10,047 nt of DNA from F1-60-MAGs149 sp037133215 (GCA_037133215.1 JBAXOM010000074.1:1-10047); one strand, 5' to 3'. Counted from the stretch's first letter, positions 1-7,326 are shown. Made by a program: numbers and translations. The notes: generated from the letters alone by a model not told the origin.

Positions 1-779
1 TCACGGCCGGCGACGTCTTCCAGGTCGTGCTCTCGCAGCGCCACCGTCGCCGCACACCGCGGAGCCCCGTCGCGATCTACCGCGCGCTGCGTGCCGTCAA
101 CCCCTCCCCGTACCTGTTTCTCGTCGAGCTCGGCGAGCTGGCGTTGATTGGCGCGTCGCCCGAGACGCACGTTGCACTGTCGCGCGACGGCATCGCCGAG
201 CTGCGCCCAATTGCTGGCACCCGGCCGCGTGGCGCGGAGGCAGAAGAAGACGATCGACTCGCCGACGAACTGCTGGCCGACCCCAAGGAGCGGGCCGAGC
301 ACCAGATGCTCGTCGATCTCGCACGCAACGACCTCTCGCGCGTCTGCGACCCCGGCACCGTCCGCCCCACGCGCCTGCTCGAGATCGAGCGCTACAGCCA
401 CGTGATGCACATCGTCTCGCGCGTTGAAGGTCGGCTGAGCGCCGGCGAGGACGCCTTTAGCCTTCTGGCCGCGACCTTCCCCGCTGGCACCGTCTCCGGC
501 GCTCCGAAGGTGCGCGCGATGCAGATCATCAGCGCGCTCGAACCACACCGCCGCGGCGCCTACGCAGGCGCCGTTGGCTATCTCGGCACGGACGGCACGC
601 TCGACACCTGCATCGCCTTGCGCACGATCCAGCTGCGCGACGGCGTTGCCACGCTCCAGGCGGGTGCTGGCATCGTCGCCGACAGCGACCCGGCCGAAGA
701 GCACCGCGAATGCCTGCGCAAGATCGCCGCGCTGCAGCGCGCCGTCGACCTCGCCGACGCCGGAGCGTACGGACGATGA
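1..779 (+). CDS. trpE: Anthranilate synthase component I, C-terminal part (5' end outside window)
   Basis: This is the chorismate-binding subunit. With TrpG it converts chorismate and glutamine to anthranilate, the first committed step of tryptophan synthesis, in the cytoplasm. The frame is open from base 3 and gives 258 residues, roughly the C-terminal half of a normal TrpE (about 480-520). The first visible residues, AGDVFQVVLSQR, are a core family motif, so the gene starts upstream; the in-frame GTG at base 27 is not the start. Other chorismate-binding motifs seen in order are IGASPETHV, PIAGTRPRG, HQMLVDLARND, SHVMHIVS, FPAGTVSGAPK, AYAGAVGYLG and QAGAGIVADSDP. The stop overlaps the trpG ATG (ATGA). 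PabB is the main alternative by sequence, but the six trp genes downstream make TrpE far more likely. The N-terminal feedback site for tryptophan is not visible here. Confidence 0.95.
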   Translation, partial: TAGDVFQVVLSQRHRRRTPRSPVAIYRALRAVNPSPYLFLVELGELALIGASPETHVALSRDGIAELRPIAGTRPRGAEAEEDDRLADELLADPKERAEHQMLVDLARNDLSRVCDPGTVRPTRLLEIERYSHVMHIVSRVEGRLSAGEDAFSLLAATFPAGTVSGAPKVRAMQIISALEPHRRGAYAGAVGYLGTDGTLDTCIALRTIQLRDGVATLQAGAGIVADSDPAEEHRECLRKIAALQRAVDLADAGAYGR

Positions 780-1360
780 TCCGCGTCCTCCTGATCGACA
801 ACTTCGATTCGTTTACGTACAACCTCGCCCACGGCTTTGCCGAGGCGGGTGCCGACGAGGTTGTCGTGCGTCGCAACGATGCCATCACCGTCGCCGAGGC
901 AATTGACTTGGCGCCCACGCATCTCGTGATCTCGCCTGGACCTGGTACCCCCGATCAGACCGGCGTCTCGGCCGATCTGATCCACGAGTTTGCAGGCAAG
1001 ATCCCGATCCTCGGTGTCTGCCTTGGCCATCAGCTGCTCATCCAGCTGCATGGTGGCGTGGTGGGCGCAGCCAGCGAGCTCGTGCACGGCAAGGCCGCCG
1101 ATGTCACCCGCATCGCGCCCGACCCTCTGCTGGACATGCTCGACGAGCGTTTTAGCGCCGGGCGTTATCACTCGCTGGCTGCCCACGAACCGATCCCCGC
1201 CGAATTGGTGGTGACGGCGCGCGCCGACGACGGTACCGTGATGGCCGTGCGCCACACCTCGCAACCCACCCATGGCCTGCAGTTTCATCCCGAGAGCGTC
1301 CTCACACCACAGGGCCCCGAAATGATGGCGGCTTTCCTCGGCTTGGCGGCGACGGCATGA
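776..1360 (+). CDS. trpG: Anthranilate synthase component II, glutamine amidotransferase
   Basis: This 194-residue class I glutamine amidotransferase releases ammonia from glutamine and passes it to TrpE. It is of normal length for a stand-alone TrpG. It begins MIRVLLIDNFDSFTYNL, the family N-terminus, which fixes the ATG at 776; an upstream in-frame ATG at 710 would add a non-conserved Arg-rich tail inside trpE. The oxyanion-loop region SPGPGTPDQTG lies at about 53-63. The nucleophile is Cys82 in GVCLGHQ, and the rest of the triad is His171 and Glu173 in FHPES. The start overlaps the trpE stop by 4 bases, with a weak CGGAG about 10 bases upstream, so coupling to trpE translation is likely and would keep the two subunits balanced. 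Enzymes of this family sometimes also serve folate synthesis as PabA; that cannot be judged from this window. Confidence 0.96.
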   Translation: MIRVLLIDNFDSFTYNLAHGFAEAGADEVVVRRNDAITVAEAIDLAPTHLVISPGPGTPDQTGVSADLIHEFAGKIPILGVCLGHQLLIQLHGGVVGAASELVHGKAADVTRIAPDPLLDMLDERFSAGRYHSLAAHEPIPAELVVTARADDGTVMAVRHTSQPTHGLQFHPESVLTPQGPEMMAAFLGLAATA

Positions 1361-2391
1361 CCGCCCTCCACAACGCCATGGTGCGCCTCCTGGCCGGCGA
1401 GAGCCTGTCCGAAGAGGATGCACGCGCCGCGCTCGACGTGGTGATGAGCGGCGAGGCGACAGCCGCCCAGACAGCGGGCTTCCTTGTCGCGTTGCGCGCG
1501 AAAGGCGAATCGCCCGAGGAGATCGCTGGCTGCGCCCGCGCGATGCGCGAGCACGCAATCGCCGTACGTCCCCAGCGCACGGATCTCGTTGACACCTGCG
1601 GGACGGGTGGCGACCACACCGGCTCGTTCAATATCTCGACCGCCGCCGCACTCGTGGCCGCAGGCGCCGGTGCCGGCGTCGCCAAGCATGGCAATCGCTC
1701 GATCTCGTCGAAATCCGGCAGCGCCGATGTGCTCGAGGCACTCGGCATTCCCGTCGAGATCCCGCACGCCGCCGTCGCCAACATGATCGACGAGCACGGC
1801 TTCGGTTTTCTCTACGCACCCAACCATCATCCGGCGATGCGCCATGCGGGGCCCGTTCGTCGCGAGCTAGCGATCCCCACGATCATGAATCTGCTCGGCC
1901 CGCTCGCCAACCCTGTCGAGACGCCGTTCCAAATCATCGGCGTGGCGCGCCCCGACCTCGTCCAGCCGATGGCTGAGGTGATGCAGATCCTCGGCATCCA
2001 GCACGCCCTGATCGTGCACGGCGAGGGTGGCTTCGACGAGATCACACCCTGTGGCCTGACGACGATCGCGGACGTGACGCAGGCTGGCATCGAAACGTGG
2101 ACCTTTGACCCCACGGATGTTGGCATTGCTCGCGCACCAGCCTCGGCCTTGGCCGGCGCGGACGCAACCGAGAACGCGGGCATCATTCGCCGCATCTTTG
2201 AGGGCGAGACCGGCGCGCCCCGCGACGCCGTCGTCCTCAACGCGGCTGCCGCTCTGGCCGTCTGCGGACAGGCTGAGGACATCGCCTCCGGAGTTGCGCT
2301 GGCGGCAGAGGCAATCGATAGTGGTCGGGCACAGGCAGTGCTGCAGGCGGTCGCCACCGCAGCACAATCCGCAGCGGAAGGAGCGGTGTAA
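1357..2391 (+). CDS. trpD: Anthranilate phosphoribosyltransferase
   Basis: It transfers the phosphoribosyl group of PRPP to anthranilate, giving phosphoribosylanthranilate (second step of the pathway, cytoplasmic). The 344-residue length is typical of the family. An N-terminal helical region (about 1-70) precedes the catalytic domain. That domain carries the glycine-rich PRPP/magnesium motif DTCGTGGD (79-86), the anthranilate- and phosphate-contacting KHGN (110-113), SGSADVLEALG (120-130) and the later NLLGPLANP. All are intact, so an active enzyme is expected. The ATG at 1357 overlaps the trpG stop as ATGA. No convincing Shine-Dalgarno precedes it, which suggests re-initiation by ribosomes finishing trpG. 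The stop TAA shares its last base with the trpC ATG (TAATG). TrpG and TrpD are separate proteins here, unlike the fused form of enterobacteria. Confidence 0.97.
   Translation: MTALHNAMVRLLAGESLSEEDARAALDVVMSGEATAAQTAGFLVALRAKGESPEEIAGCARAMREHAIAVRPQRTDLVDTCGTGGDHTGSFNISTAAALVAAGAGAGVAKHGNRSISSKSGSADVLEALGIPVEIPHAAVANMIDEHGFGFLYAPNHHPAMRHAGPVRRELAIPTIMNLLGPLANPVETPFQIIGVARPDLVQPMAEVMQILGIQHALIVHGEGGFDEITPCGLTTIADVTQAGIETWTFDPTDVGIARAPASALAGADATENAGIIRRIFEGETGAPRDAVVLNAAAALAVCGQAEDIASGVALAAEAIDSGRAQAVLQAVATAAQSAAEGAV
2376..2383 (+). promoter_or_regulatory. Strong ribosome binding site of trpC
   Basis: GGAAGGAG lies inside the last codons of trpD, 7 bases before the trpC ATG at 2391. It is one of the two best Shine-Dalgarno matches in the trp cluster and supports ATG 2391 as the start. 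It also means trpC need not depend only on re-initiation after trpD. Confidence 0.75.
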
Positions 2392-3113
2392 TGGGATACC
2401 TACAAGAAATCGGTGCGTGGACGCACCGCGAAGTTGCGCGCCGACGCGAGACGCGTCCGTTTGCCGGCGCCCTGTACGAAGAGGGTCGCGTGCGGGTGAT
2501 CGCCGAGATCAAGCGCGCCTCGCCCAGCGAAGGACCAATCGCTCCGAGCGCCGACGCCGCCGATGTGGCGCGCCACTACGAGGCCGGTGGTGCCGCCGCG
2601 ATCTCCGTCTTGACCAGCCCCAAGGATTTCGCCGGCTCGTTGCTCGATCTCGCTCGGGTGCGTGCCGTCACGGACCTGCCGCTTCTGTGCAAGGACTTCT
2701 TCGTCGATCCGTACCAGGTCGGCGAGGCCCGAGCCCACGGTGCCGACGCGATCCTCGTGCTGCTTGCGCTCGTGGACGACTCGCTTGCCGCCGACCTGAT
2801 CCAGGCTGCCGAAGACCACCAGATGGACGTCCTGTGTGAGGTCCACGACGAGGCCGAACTGGCCCGTGCGCTCGCACTGGGCTGTCCGTTGATTGGCGTC
2901 AACGCCCGCAACCTGGCGACGCTGACGGTCGAGCCGATTCTTCAGCGCACGCTGCTGTCCTCGGTACCCAAGGGCTTTATCGCCGTTGCCGAATCGGGTG
3001 TCACCAATCGTGCCGACCTCGATGCGGCAGGCAAGGCCGGGGCCTCGGCTGCGCTCGTTGGTACGGCGCTGATGCGCAACCCCGAACTCTTGGTGGAGCT
3101 GACGCGCCCGTGA
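2391..3113 (+). CDS. trpC: Indole-3-glycerol phosphate synthase
   Basis: It closes the indole ring: carboxyphenylamino-deoxyribulose phosphate becomes indole-3-glycerol phosphate with loss of CO2 and water. The 240-residue protein is a single TIM barrel, not fused to TrpF. Residues matching the known active site of this family are visible: Glu39 and Lys41 in IAEIKRASPS, Lys101 in LLCKDFFVD, Glu150 in CEVHDEAEL, Asn171 in IGVNARNL and Glu201 in VAESGV. From Lys101 onward they keep a constant offset of 9 from the Sulfolobus enzyme numbering. The C-terminal VGTALM matches the phosphate-binding strand 8. The motif usually written SPSKG is SPSEG here, which looks tolerable. The start shares one base with the trpD stop and has a strong Shine-Dalgarno. 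The stop overlaps the trpF start as GTGA. Confidence 0.97.
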   Translation: MGYLQEIGAWTHREVARRRETRPFAGALYEEGRVRVIAEIKRASPSEGPIAPSADAADVARHYEAGGAAAISVLTSPKDFAGSLLDLARVRAVTDLPLLCKDFFVDPYQVGEARAHGADAILVLLALVDDSLAADLIQAAEDHQMDVLCEVHDEAELARALALGCPLIGVNARNLATLTVEPILQRTLLSSVPKGFIAVAESGVTNRADLDAAGKAGASAALVGTALMRNPELLVELTRP

Positions 3114-3715
3114 CCCTGATCAAGATCTGTGGCATGACGACGGCCGAAGATATCGACCAGGCGGTTGCCGCCGGCGCCGACATGATCGGCTTCATCCTCG
3201 TGCCCTGGTCGCCCCGGGCGATCGATCTTGAGCAGGCACGCACCCTACGTACGCACGTACCCGCTGGAGTCGAGGCGATCGGCGTGCTGTCCGACGAGAC
3301 CGCCGAGCGGGCTGCAGCGATGCTTGAAGAGTCCGGTCTCGATCGGGTACAGGTTTATGGAGCCGATGCCGACGCGACACAGGCACTGCTGGGCGAGCGC
3401 GCAATCGTTGCGCGACGCCTTCCGACTGAGCAGCCCGGTGCAGCCGACCCCATGCTCCTCGATCGCTCGTTCGGTGAGGAGCCAGAGCCAGAGCAGTTGG
3501 CAGAACACTGGGCGACCGTGCGCGCCCTGACTGATGTTGGCCGCCGCGTGATCTTGGCGAGCGCCCTGACCGTTGATAACGTCGTCGCGGCGATCGCTGC
3601 CGCTCAACCCTGGGCCGTCGACGTTGCACGTGGTGTCGAGCAAAGCCCCGGCCACAAGGATCACGCGCGCGTGTCGGCGTTTATCGCCGCCGTCCGCGAA
3701 GGGAGTGCAGCATGA
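3110..3715 (+). CDS. trpF: Phosphoribosylanthranilate isomerase, divergent
   Basis: It should carry out the Amadori isomerisation of phosphoribosylanthranilate to the substrate of TrpC. The 201-residue length fits a stand-alone TrpF barrel. The N-terminus TLIKICGMT holds the general base Cys7; GADMIGFI and SPRAI follow. VQVYG takes the place of the usual VQLHG, and LLD carries Asp118, which fits the position of the general acid. The C-terminal half is unusual. The common GGTG..FDW stretch is absent and is replaced by an acidic SFGEEPEPEQL. The usual LAGGL is LASAL (149-153), and the usual DVSSGVE is DVARGVE (171-177); PGHKD is kept. These regions bind substrate phosphate in characterised enzymes. 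The start is GTG (GTGA overlap with trpC) with GGAG 11 bases upstream. Operon position and the catalytic residues favour a working but atypical TrpF. Confidence 0.9.
   Translation: MTLIKICGMTTAEDIDQAVAAGADMIGFILVPWSPRAIDLEQARTLRTHVPAGVEAIGVLSDETAERAAAMLEESGLDRVQVYGADADATQALLGERAIVARRLPTEQPGAADPMLLDRSFGEEPEPEQLAEHWATVRALTDVGRRVILASALTVDNVVAAIAAAQPWAVDVARGVEQSPGHKDHARVSAFIAAVREGSAA
3701..3705 (+). promoter_or_regulatory. Ribosome binding site of trpB
   Basis: GGGAG (preceded by AA) lies 6 bases before the trpB ATG at 3712, inside the end of trpF. The good match and spacing support this start and suggest efficient trpB translation beyond simple coupling. Confidence 0.7.
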
Positions 3716-4932
3716 GTGATTCCGAACTGCTCAACGAGGGCCTAGCCGCCGACGCCTATCCACCCGACGAGCTTGGTCGCTTTGGCGAATTTGGTGGCCG
3801 CTTCGTGCCCGAGACGGTGATGGCTGCGCTCGACGAGCTCGAGGCCGCGATTGAGGACGCCTTTGCGGATCCCGCGTTCCACGAGGAACGCGCTTTGCTG
3901 GCACGAGACTTCATTGGCCGCCCCACCCCCATGTACTTCGCCGAGCGCCTGACCGAGGACATCGGTGGTGCTCGCATCTGGCTCAAGCGCGAGGACCTCG
4001 CTCACACCGGCGCGCACAAGATCAACAACGCACTCGGCCAAGCGCTGATCGCGAAGCGGCTCGGCAAGAAGCGCATCGTGGCCGAAACGGGCGCGGGCCA
4101 GCATGGCGTGGCAACGGCCACCGTCTGCGCCCGCTTCGGCCTGCAAGCAGTCGTCTACATGGGCGAAGAAGACATGCGACGCCAGCGCCCCAACGTCGTC
4201 CGGATGCGCTTCCTGGGCGCCGAGGTGATTCCCGTCACCAACGGCGCGGGCACGCTCAAGGATGCACTCAACGACGCGATCCGCGACTGGATTGCGAACG
4301 TCGAGACGACGCATTACCTCATTGGCACTGCCGCCGGCCCGCACCCCTACCCGTACCTCGTGCGGCGTCTGCAGGCCGTGATCGGCGAGGAGTCGCGCGC
4401 GCAGATGCTGGATCGCACCGGACGACTGCCCGATGCCGTCGTCGCCTGCGTCGGTGGCGGCTCGAACGCGATCGGCATCTTCCATCCATTCCGCGACGAC
4501 CCCGTGCGCCTCATCGGTGTCGAGGCCGGTGGCGATGGTGGAGCCCTCCACGCACGGACGCTCAGTGGTGGTCGCGTCTCGATCCTCCACGGCTCGCGCT
4601 CGTTCGTACTCTGCGATGACGACGGCCAGGTCGTCGAGACGCACTCGATTAGTGCCGGACTCGACTATCCCGGCGTCGGCCCCGAACACGCGGCACTGAT
4701 GACCTCTGGCCGCGCTGAGTACGTGGGCGTGTCCGATGAAGAGGCGCTGGTGGCCTTCGATCGTCTCTGCCACCTCGAGGGCATCATTCCCGCGCTCGAA
4801 ACCAGCCACGCGCTCGTGACCGCCGAACGACTCGCAAAGGAGCTCGGCCCCGACGCCAACATCGTCGTCGGCCTGTCGGGCCGAGGCGACAAGGACGTCG
4901 ACCAGATCGCCGCGCGGCGGGACAACGTATGA
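3712..4932 (+). CDS. trpB: Tryptophan synthase beta subunit
   Basis: It condenses indole with L-serine to L-tryptophan using pyridoxal phosphate, as the beta part of the alpha2-beta2 complex with TrpA. The 406-residue length is normal for the TrpB1 type. After a variable N-terminus comes the family signature GRFGEFGGRFVPET. The PLP Schiff-base lysine is Lys103 in HTGAHKINN, and the catalytic Glu125 lies in AETGAGQHG; both sit 16 residues beyond the Salmonella positions (87 and 109). The PLP phosphate loop GGGSNAIG, the SISAGLDYPGVGPEH stretch, EGIIPALETSHA and GLSGRGDKDV are intact. TrpB1-type interaction segments argue against the stand-alone TrpB2 form. The start is the ATG in an ATGA overlap with trpF and has a good Shine-Dalgarno. 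The stop overlaps trpA the same way, fitting a fixed beta:alpha ratio. Confidence 0.98.
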   Translation: MSDSELLNEGLAADAYPPDELGRFGEFGGRFVPETVMAALDELEAAIEDAFADPAFHEERALLARDFIGRPTPMYFAERLTEDIGGARIWLKREDLAHTGAHKINNALGQALIAKRLGKKRIVAETGAGQHGVATATVCARFGLQAVVYMGEEDMRRQRPNVVRMRFLGAEVIPVTNGAGTLKDALNDAIRDWIANVETTHYLIGTAAGPHPYPYLVRRLQAVIGEESRAQMLDRTGRLPDAVVACVGGGSNAIGIFHPFRDDPVRLIGVEAGGDGGALHARTLSGGRVSILHGSRSFVLCDDDGQVVETHSISAGLDYPGVGPEHAALMTSGRAEYVGVSDEEALVAFDRLCHLEGIIPALETSHALVTAERLAKELGPDANIVVGLSGRGDKDVDQIAARRDNV

Positions 4933-5672
4933 ACATCCCGCGCCCCTCGCTGGCGGTCTACCTGATGGCGAATGAGGCCGCACCCGAGCTCGCCGAGGCG
5001 GCCGTGCGCGGTGGCGCCACTGTGATCGAGCTGGGCATCCCCTACTCCGACCCACTGGCCGACGGCACGACGATTCAGCGTGCGGCTCAGGCTGCCCTCG
5101 ACGCGGGCATTACACCGACACGTGCACTCGAGCTGCTCGCCGAGATCCATCGGCGCGTCGACGTGCCGCTCGTGCCGATGACGTACGGCGCCATCGTCGA
5201 GGGCTACGGCGAAGAGGCTTTTTGTCGCGACGCCGCCGCTGCTGGTGCTGAAGGTCTGATCGTGGCGGACATTCCGCCAGAGGAGTCTGGACGTCTGCGC
5301 GACGCTGCGGAGGCCGCCCACATCGACCTAATCCACCTTGTCGCCCCGACCTCGCGCCCCGAGCGCATCTGCGCCGCCGCCGAGGCCAGCCGTGGTTTCG
5401 TCTACCTCGTCGCTGCCGTTGGCGTGACGGGCGCCCGCGAGAACCTCGATAGTCGCGTCGCCGAGCTCCTCACGACGACGAGGGCAGCTGCCGGAGATAC
5501 GCCGATTCTCGGCGGCTTCGGCGTCTCCACTCGGGCACACGTGGAGGGACTGATCGCCGCTGGCACCGACGGAGCGATCGTTGGCTCGGCCGCGATCGAT
5601 GCAATCGACGCAGGCGGAGCTGAGGCACTCGAGGCGCTCGTGCGCGATCTCGCTGCTGGCCTTCAGTCGTAG
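4929..5672 (+). CDS. trpA: Tryptophan synthase alpha subunit
   Basis: It cleaves indole-3-glycerol phosphate to indole and glyceraldehyde-3-phosphate and channels indole to TrpB. The TIM barrel has 247 residues, about 15-20 shorter than common TrpA. Catalytic Glu34 (IELGIPYSDP) and Asp45 (LADG) are present, as are GLIVADIPPEES, the loop-6 AAVGVTGARENL and the phosphate-binding GGFGVST and IVGSAA. The shortening is at the N-terminus: only about seven residues precede strand 1 (LAVYLMAN), so helix 0 is mostly missing, and the common AGDP turn is replaced by NEAAPE. The usual TYxNP is TYGAI. The ATG overlaps the trpB stop (ATGA) with no strong Shine-Dalgarno. It is the last trp gene. Only 28 bases separate it from the next gene, and no hairpin terminator is seen there. 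Confidence 0.96.
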   Translation: MNIPRPSLAVYLMANEAAPELAEAAVRGGATVIELGIPYSDPLADGTTIQRAAQAALDAGITPTRALELLAEIHRRVDVPLVPMTYGAIVEGYGEEAFCRDAAAAGAEGLIVADIPPEESGRLRDAAEAAHIDLIHLVAPTSRPERICAAAEASRGFVYLVAAVGVTGARENLDSRVAELLTTTRAAAGDTPILGGFGVSTRAHVEGLIAAGTDGAIVGSAAIDAIDAGGAEALEALVRDLAAGLQS

Positions 5673-5687
5673 AACGTAACGCGACGC

Positions 5688-5693
5688 TAGTAT
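5688..5693 (+). promoter_or_regulatory. Predicted -10 element of a leaderless promoter for copCD
   Basis: TAGTAT fits the actinobacterial TANNNT -10 consensus. It ends 7 bases before the ATG at 5701, so transcription would start at or next to the start codon. No Shine-Dalgarno lies between the trpA stop and this ATG, as expected for a leaderless message. The -35 region is poor: no TTGACA-like hexamer sits at 16-18 bases. The copper gene may therefore be transcribed apart from the trp operon even though only 28 bases separate them. Confidence 0.55.
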
Positions 5694-5700
5694 TCGCACG

Positions 5701-7326
5701 ATGAGACTTCTGCTGCTGATAGTTGCAGCCGTGCTGGCGCTCGGCGTGTACTCGACAAACGCGTTCGCCCACGCCGAACTCGTGGCGACAAGCCCAGCAG
5801 ACGGGTCGACGCTAAAAGCGCCACCCAAGCGCGTCGTGCTGACGTTCGACGAGCCAGTCAATACGATTGGCGCACACATCGACGTGTTTTCTTCCGACGG
5901 AACCAACGTCGCGGTCGGGCGAGCCGTAGCGCGTGGACGAACGCTTTCAACCCTGCTTGGTCCTGAGGTTCCACGCGGCACGCTGAGCGTATTTTGGTCT
6001 GCGATTTCCGATGACGGCCACAGCGAGACAGGCTCGCTCAGCTTTACGTTTGGGGAGGCGTCCGAGAAGATTGCGCCCGCTCCCACGACTCGGCTTCCAA
6101 GCTCGGGGTCGACAATCACGAGCTTGGTTCGCGCCATCCGCTTTGGCACGTCGCTCATACTTGTAGGCGCAGTCGTGTTTCTAATCGTTATTTGGGACCC
6201 GCAACTTCGACGGCGCGCAGCGCAGCAACGGTCCCCACTCGAGCATGAAGGGGCAGTACGTCGGACAGCAATTCGGCTCGGCTTGATGAGCGCTGCGGCG
6301 CTCGCCTTCATAGCCGCCGCGACACTGCCAATCGAGGCGTGGACCGATGGCATCTCGCTCAACGATATTGCCCACCTACGACAGGGCGTGGTCGCGATTG
6401 GTGCCTGCGTGGCAGCGCTATTGACGCTGCCGGCGCTCCTACTTATGGAACGACGTCGCTCGCAACTGGCAACCGTGGTCGTGCTTGTCTTGACCGCCAC
6501 GATCGCACTCGCCCCTGGTCTCAGTGGACATGCGAGCACATTGAGCTCAGCGTGGGCTTCGATCCTGACCGATTGGGCACATGTCTTAGCCGCCGGCGTT
6601 TGGGGCGGCAGCATCATTGTCATGGCCGTTTCACTTCCAGGCTTCCTGCGGACGCTTTCAGCAAGTGACCGCTCGGATGTGTATTCGCAAACGGCTCAGA
6701 GCTTTACGCGCCTCGCGCTCGGCTCACTCGCAGTGCTCATTGCAACCGGGTTACTCAGTGCCTATCGACTGACCGGTTCGCTGCTGGAGTTGACAGACTC
6801 GTCTTGGGGTCGGATCTTAGTCGCGAAGGTCATTATCGTGATCGTCGCCATCGCTGTGGCAGCTGTAATTCGAACGAGTAGCCGACGCGCCGCCACTGGC
6901 CTCCAGCTTGAGGCAACCCTGATCATCGCCGTGATTGCACTAACGGGAACGCTAACCGGCTTGTCGCCGAAGCCTCCTGCCGTCACGTCAGTGGCACGCA
7001 CGCTCCACGTGGAGCAACAATTCGGCGGCAAAACAGCCCGCATCGATGTACGACCAGGCATAACTAGTGCCCCTAACGCTGTCGTCGTTGCAGTAACGAA
7101 TAATGTCGGCCAACCCGCACTGGACGTTACGAACACCACGATTACGGTGACATCCCCGAACGCCGGCGGCACCACTCTTGCGATTCCACTTCACCGAGTG
7201 GGCCCTGCCAGCTGGTCGGGCGACATTGTTTTCCCGGCGGCAGGCAGCTGGAACGTATCGGCCAAGATTCGGAATGGACAGACCGTTCTCGACGTCGTGA
7301 CTGGCACGATTACGATTGTCTCCTGA
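5701..7326 (+). CDS. CopC-CopD-FixH/YtkA-like fusion, copper transport/resistance membrane protein
   Basis: This 541-residue membrane protein is predicted to bind copper outside the membrane and pass it across, as in CopC/CopD and YcnJ-type proteins. A signal peptide (1-23, ending NAFA) would leave His24 as the mature N-terminus (HAELVATSPADG). That histidine, with the DDGH motif (Asp104/105, His107), gives the expected Cu(II) site of CopC. About eight membrane helices follow (roughly 139-165, 188-210, 229-249, 256-274, 290-316, 335-357, 369-391, 402-421). The CopD-type SGHAS (His277) and DWAHVLAAGVWGG (His294) may carry the metal. Residues 440-541 form a predicted extracytoplasmic beta domain resembling FixH/YtkA. 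ATG 5701 fits the signal peptide and the -10 element. Codons look less GC-rich than in the trp genes. Uptake versus efflux cannot be decided from sequence. Confidence 0.88.
   Translation: MRLLLLIVAAVLALGVYSTNAFAHAELVATSPADGSTLKAPPKRVVLTFDEPVNTIGAHIDVFSSDGTNVAVGRAVARGRTLSTLLGPEVPRGTLSVFWSAISDDGHSETGSLSFTFGEASEKIAPAPTTRLPSSGSTITSLVRAIRFGTSLILVGAVVFLIVIWDPQLRRRAAQQRSPLEHEGAVRRTAIRLGLMSAAALAFIAAATLPIEAWTDGISLNDIAHLRQGVVAIGACVAALLTLPALLLMERRRSQLATVVVLVLTATIALAPGLSGHASTLSSAWASILTDWAHVLAAGVWGGSIIVMAVSLPGFLRTLSASDRSDVYSQTAQSFTRLALGSLAVLIATGLLSAYRLTGSLLELTDSSWGRILVAKVIIVIVAIAVAAVIRTSSRRAATGLQLEATLIIAVIALTGTLTGLSPKPPAVTSVARTLHVEQQFGGKTARIDVRPGITSAPNAVVVAVTNNVGQPALDVTNTTITVTSPNAGGTTLAIPLHRVGPASWSGDIVFPAAGSWNVSAKIRNGQTVLDVVTGTITIVS

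Noticed and set aside
710..775. N-terminal extension of trpG from ATG 710
   Set aside because: It would overlap trpE by 70 bases and add an Arg-rich, unconserved tail. ATG 776 gives the exact family N-terminus.
27..779. trpE starting at GTG 27
   Set aside because: The conserved AGDVFQVV motif lies in frame upstream of this codon and the frame is open to the window edge, so the gene begins outside.
578..1558. 326-codon antisense open frame over trpE/trpG/trpD
   Set aside because: Shadow frame: the plus strand carries intact conserved enzymes throughout and the antisense product is Arg-rich without motifs.
3246..3260. ACGTACGCACGTAC-type short repeat in trpF
   Set aside because: It is short, isolated and inside coding sequence, with no further copies seen, so there is no evidence for a repeat element.
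3742..5055. 437-codon open frame antisense to trpB/trpA
   Set aside because: It is a shadow of two highly conserved genes in GC-rich DNA. It shows no family motif and has no promoter or Shine-Dalgarno.
5673..5700. Terminator of the trp operon after trpA
   Set aside because: The 28-base gap has no credible stem or T-tract, so readthrough into the copper gene or factor-dependent termination remains possible.
5328..6623. 431-codon open frame antisense to trpA/copCD
   Set aside because: Low-complexity Ser/Ala/Arg-rich translation with no domain pattern, opposite well-supported genes.
7002..7015. Perfect 14-base palindrome GCTCCACGTGGAGC inside the copper gene
   Set aside because: About one such palindrome is expected by chance in a 10 kb GC-rich window. 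It lies mid-gene, and the bases encode ordinary residues at a domain boundary.
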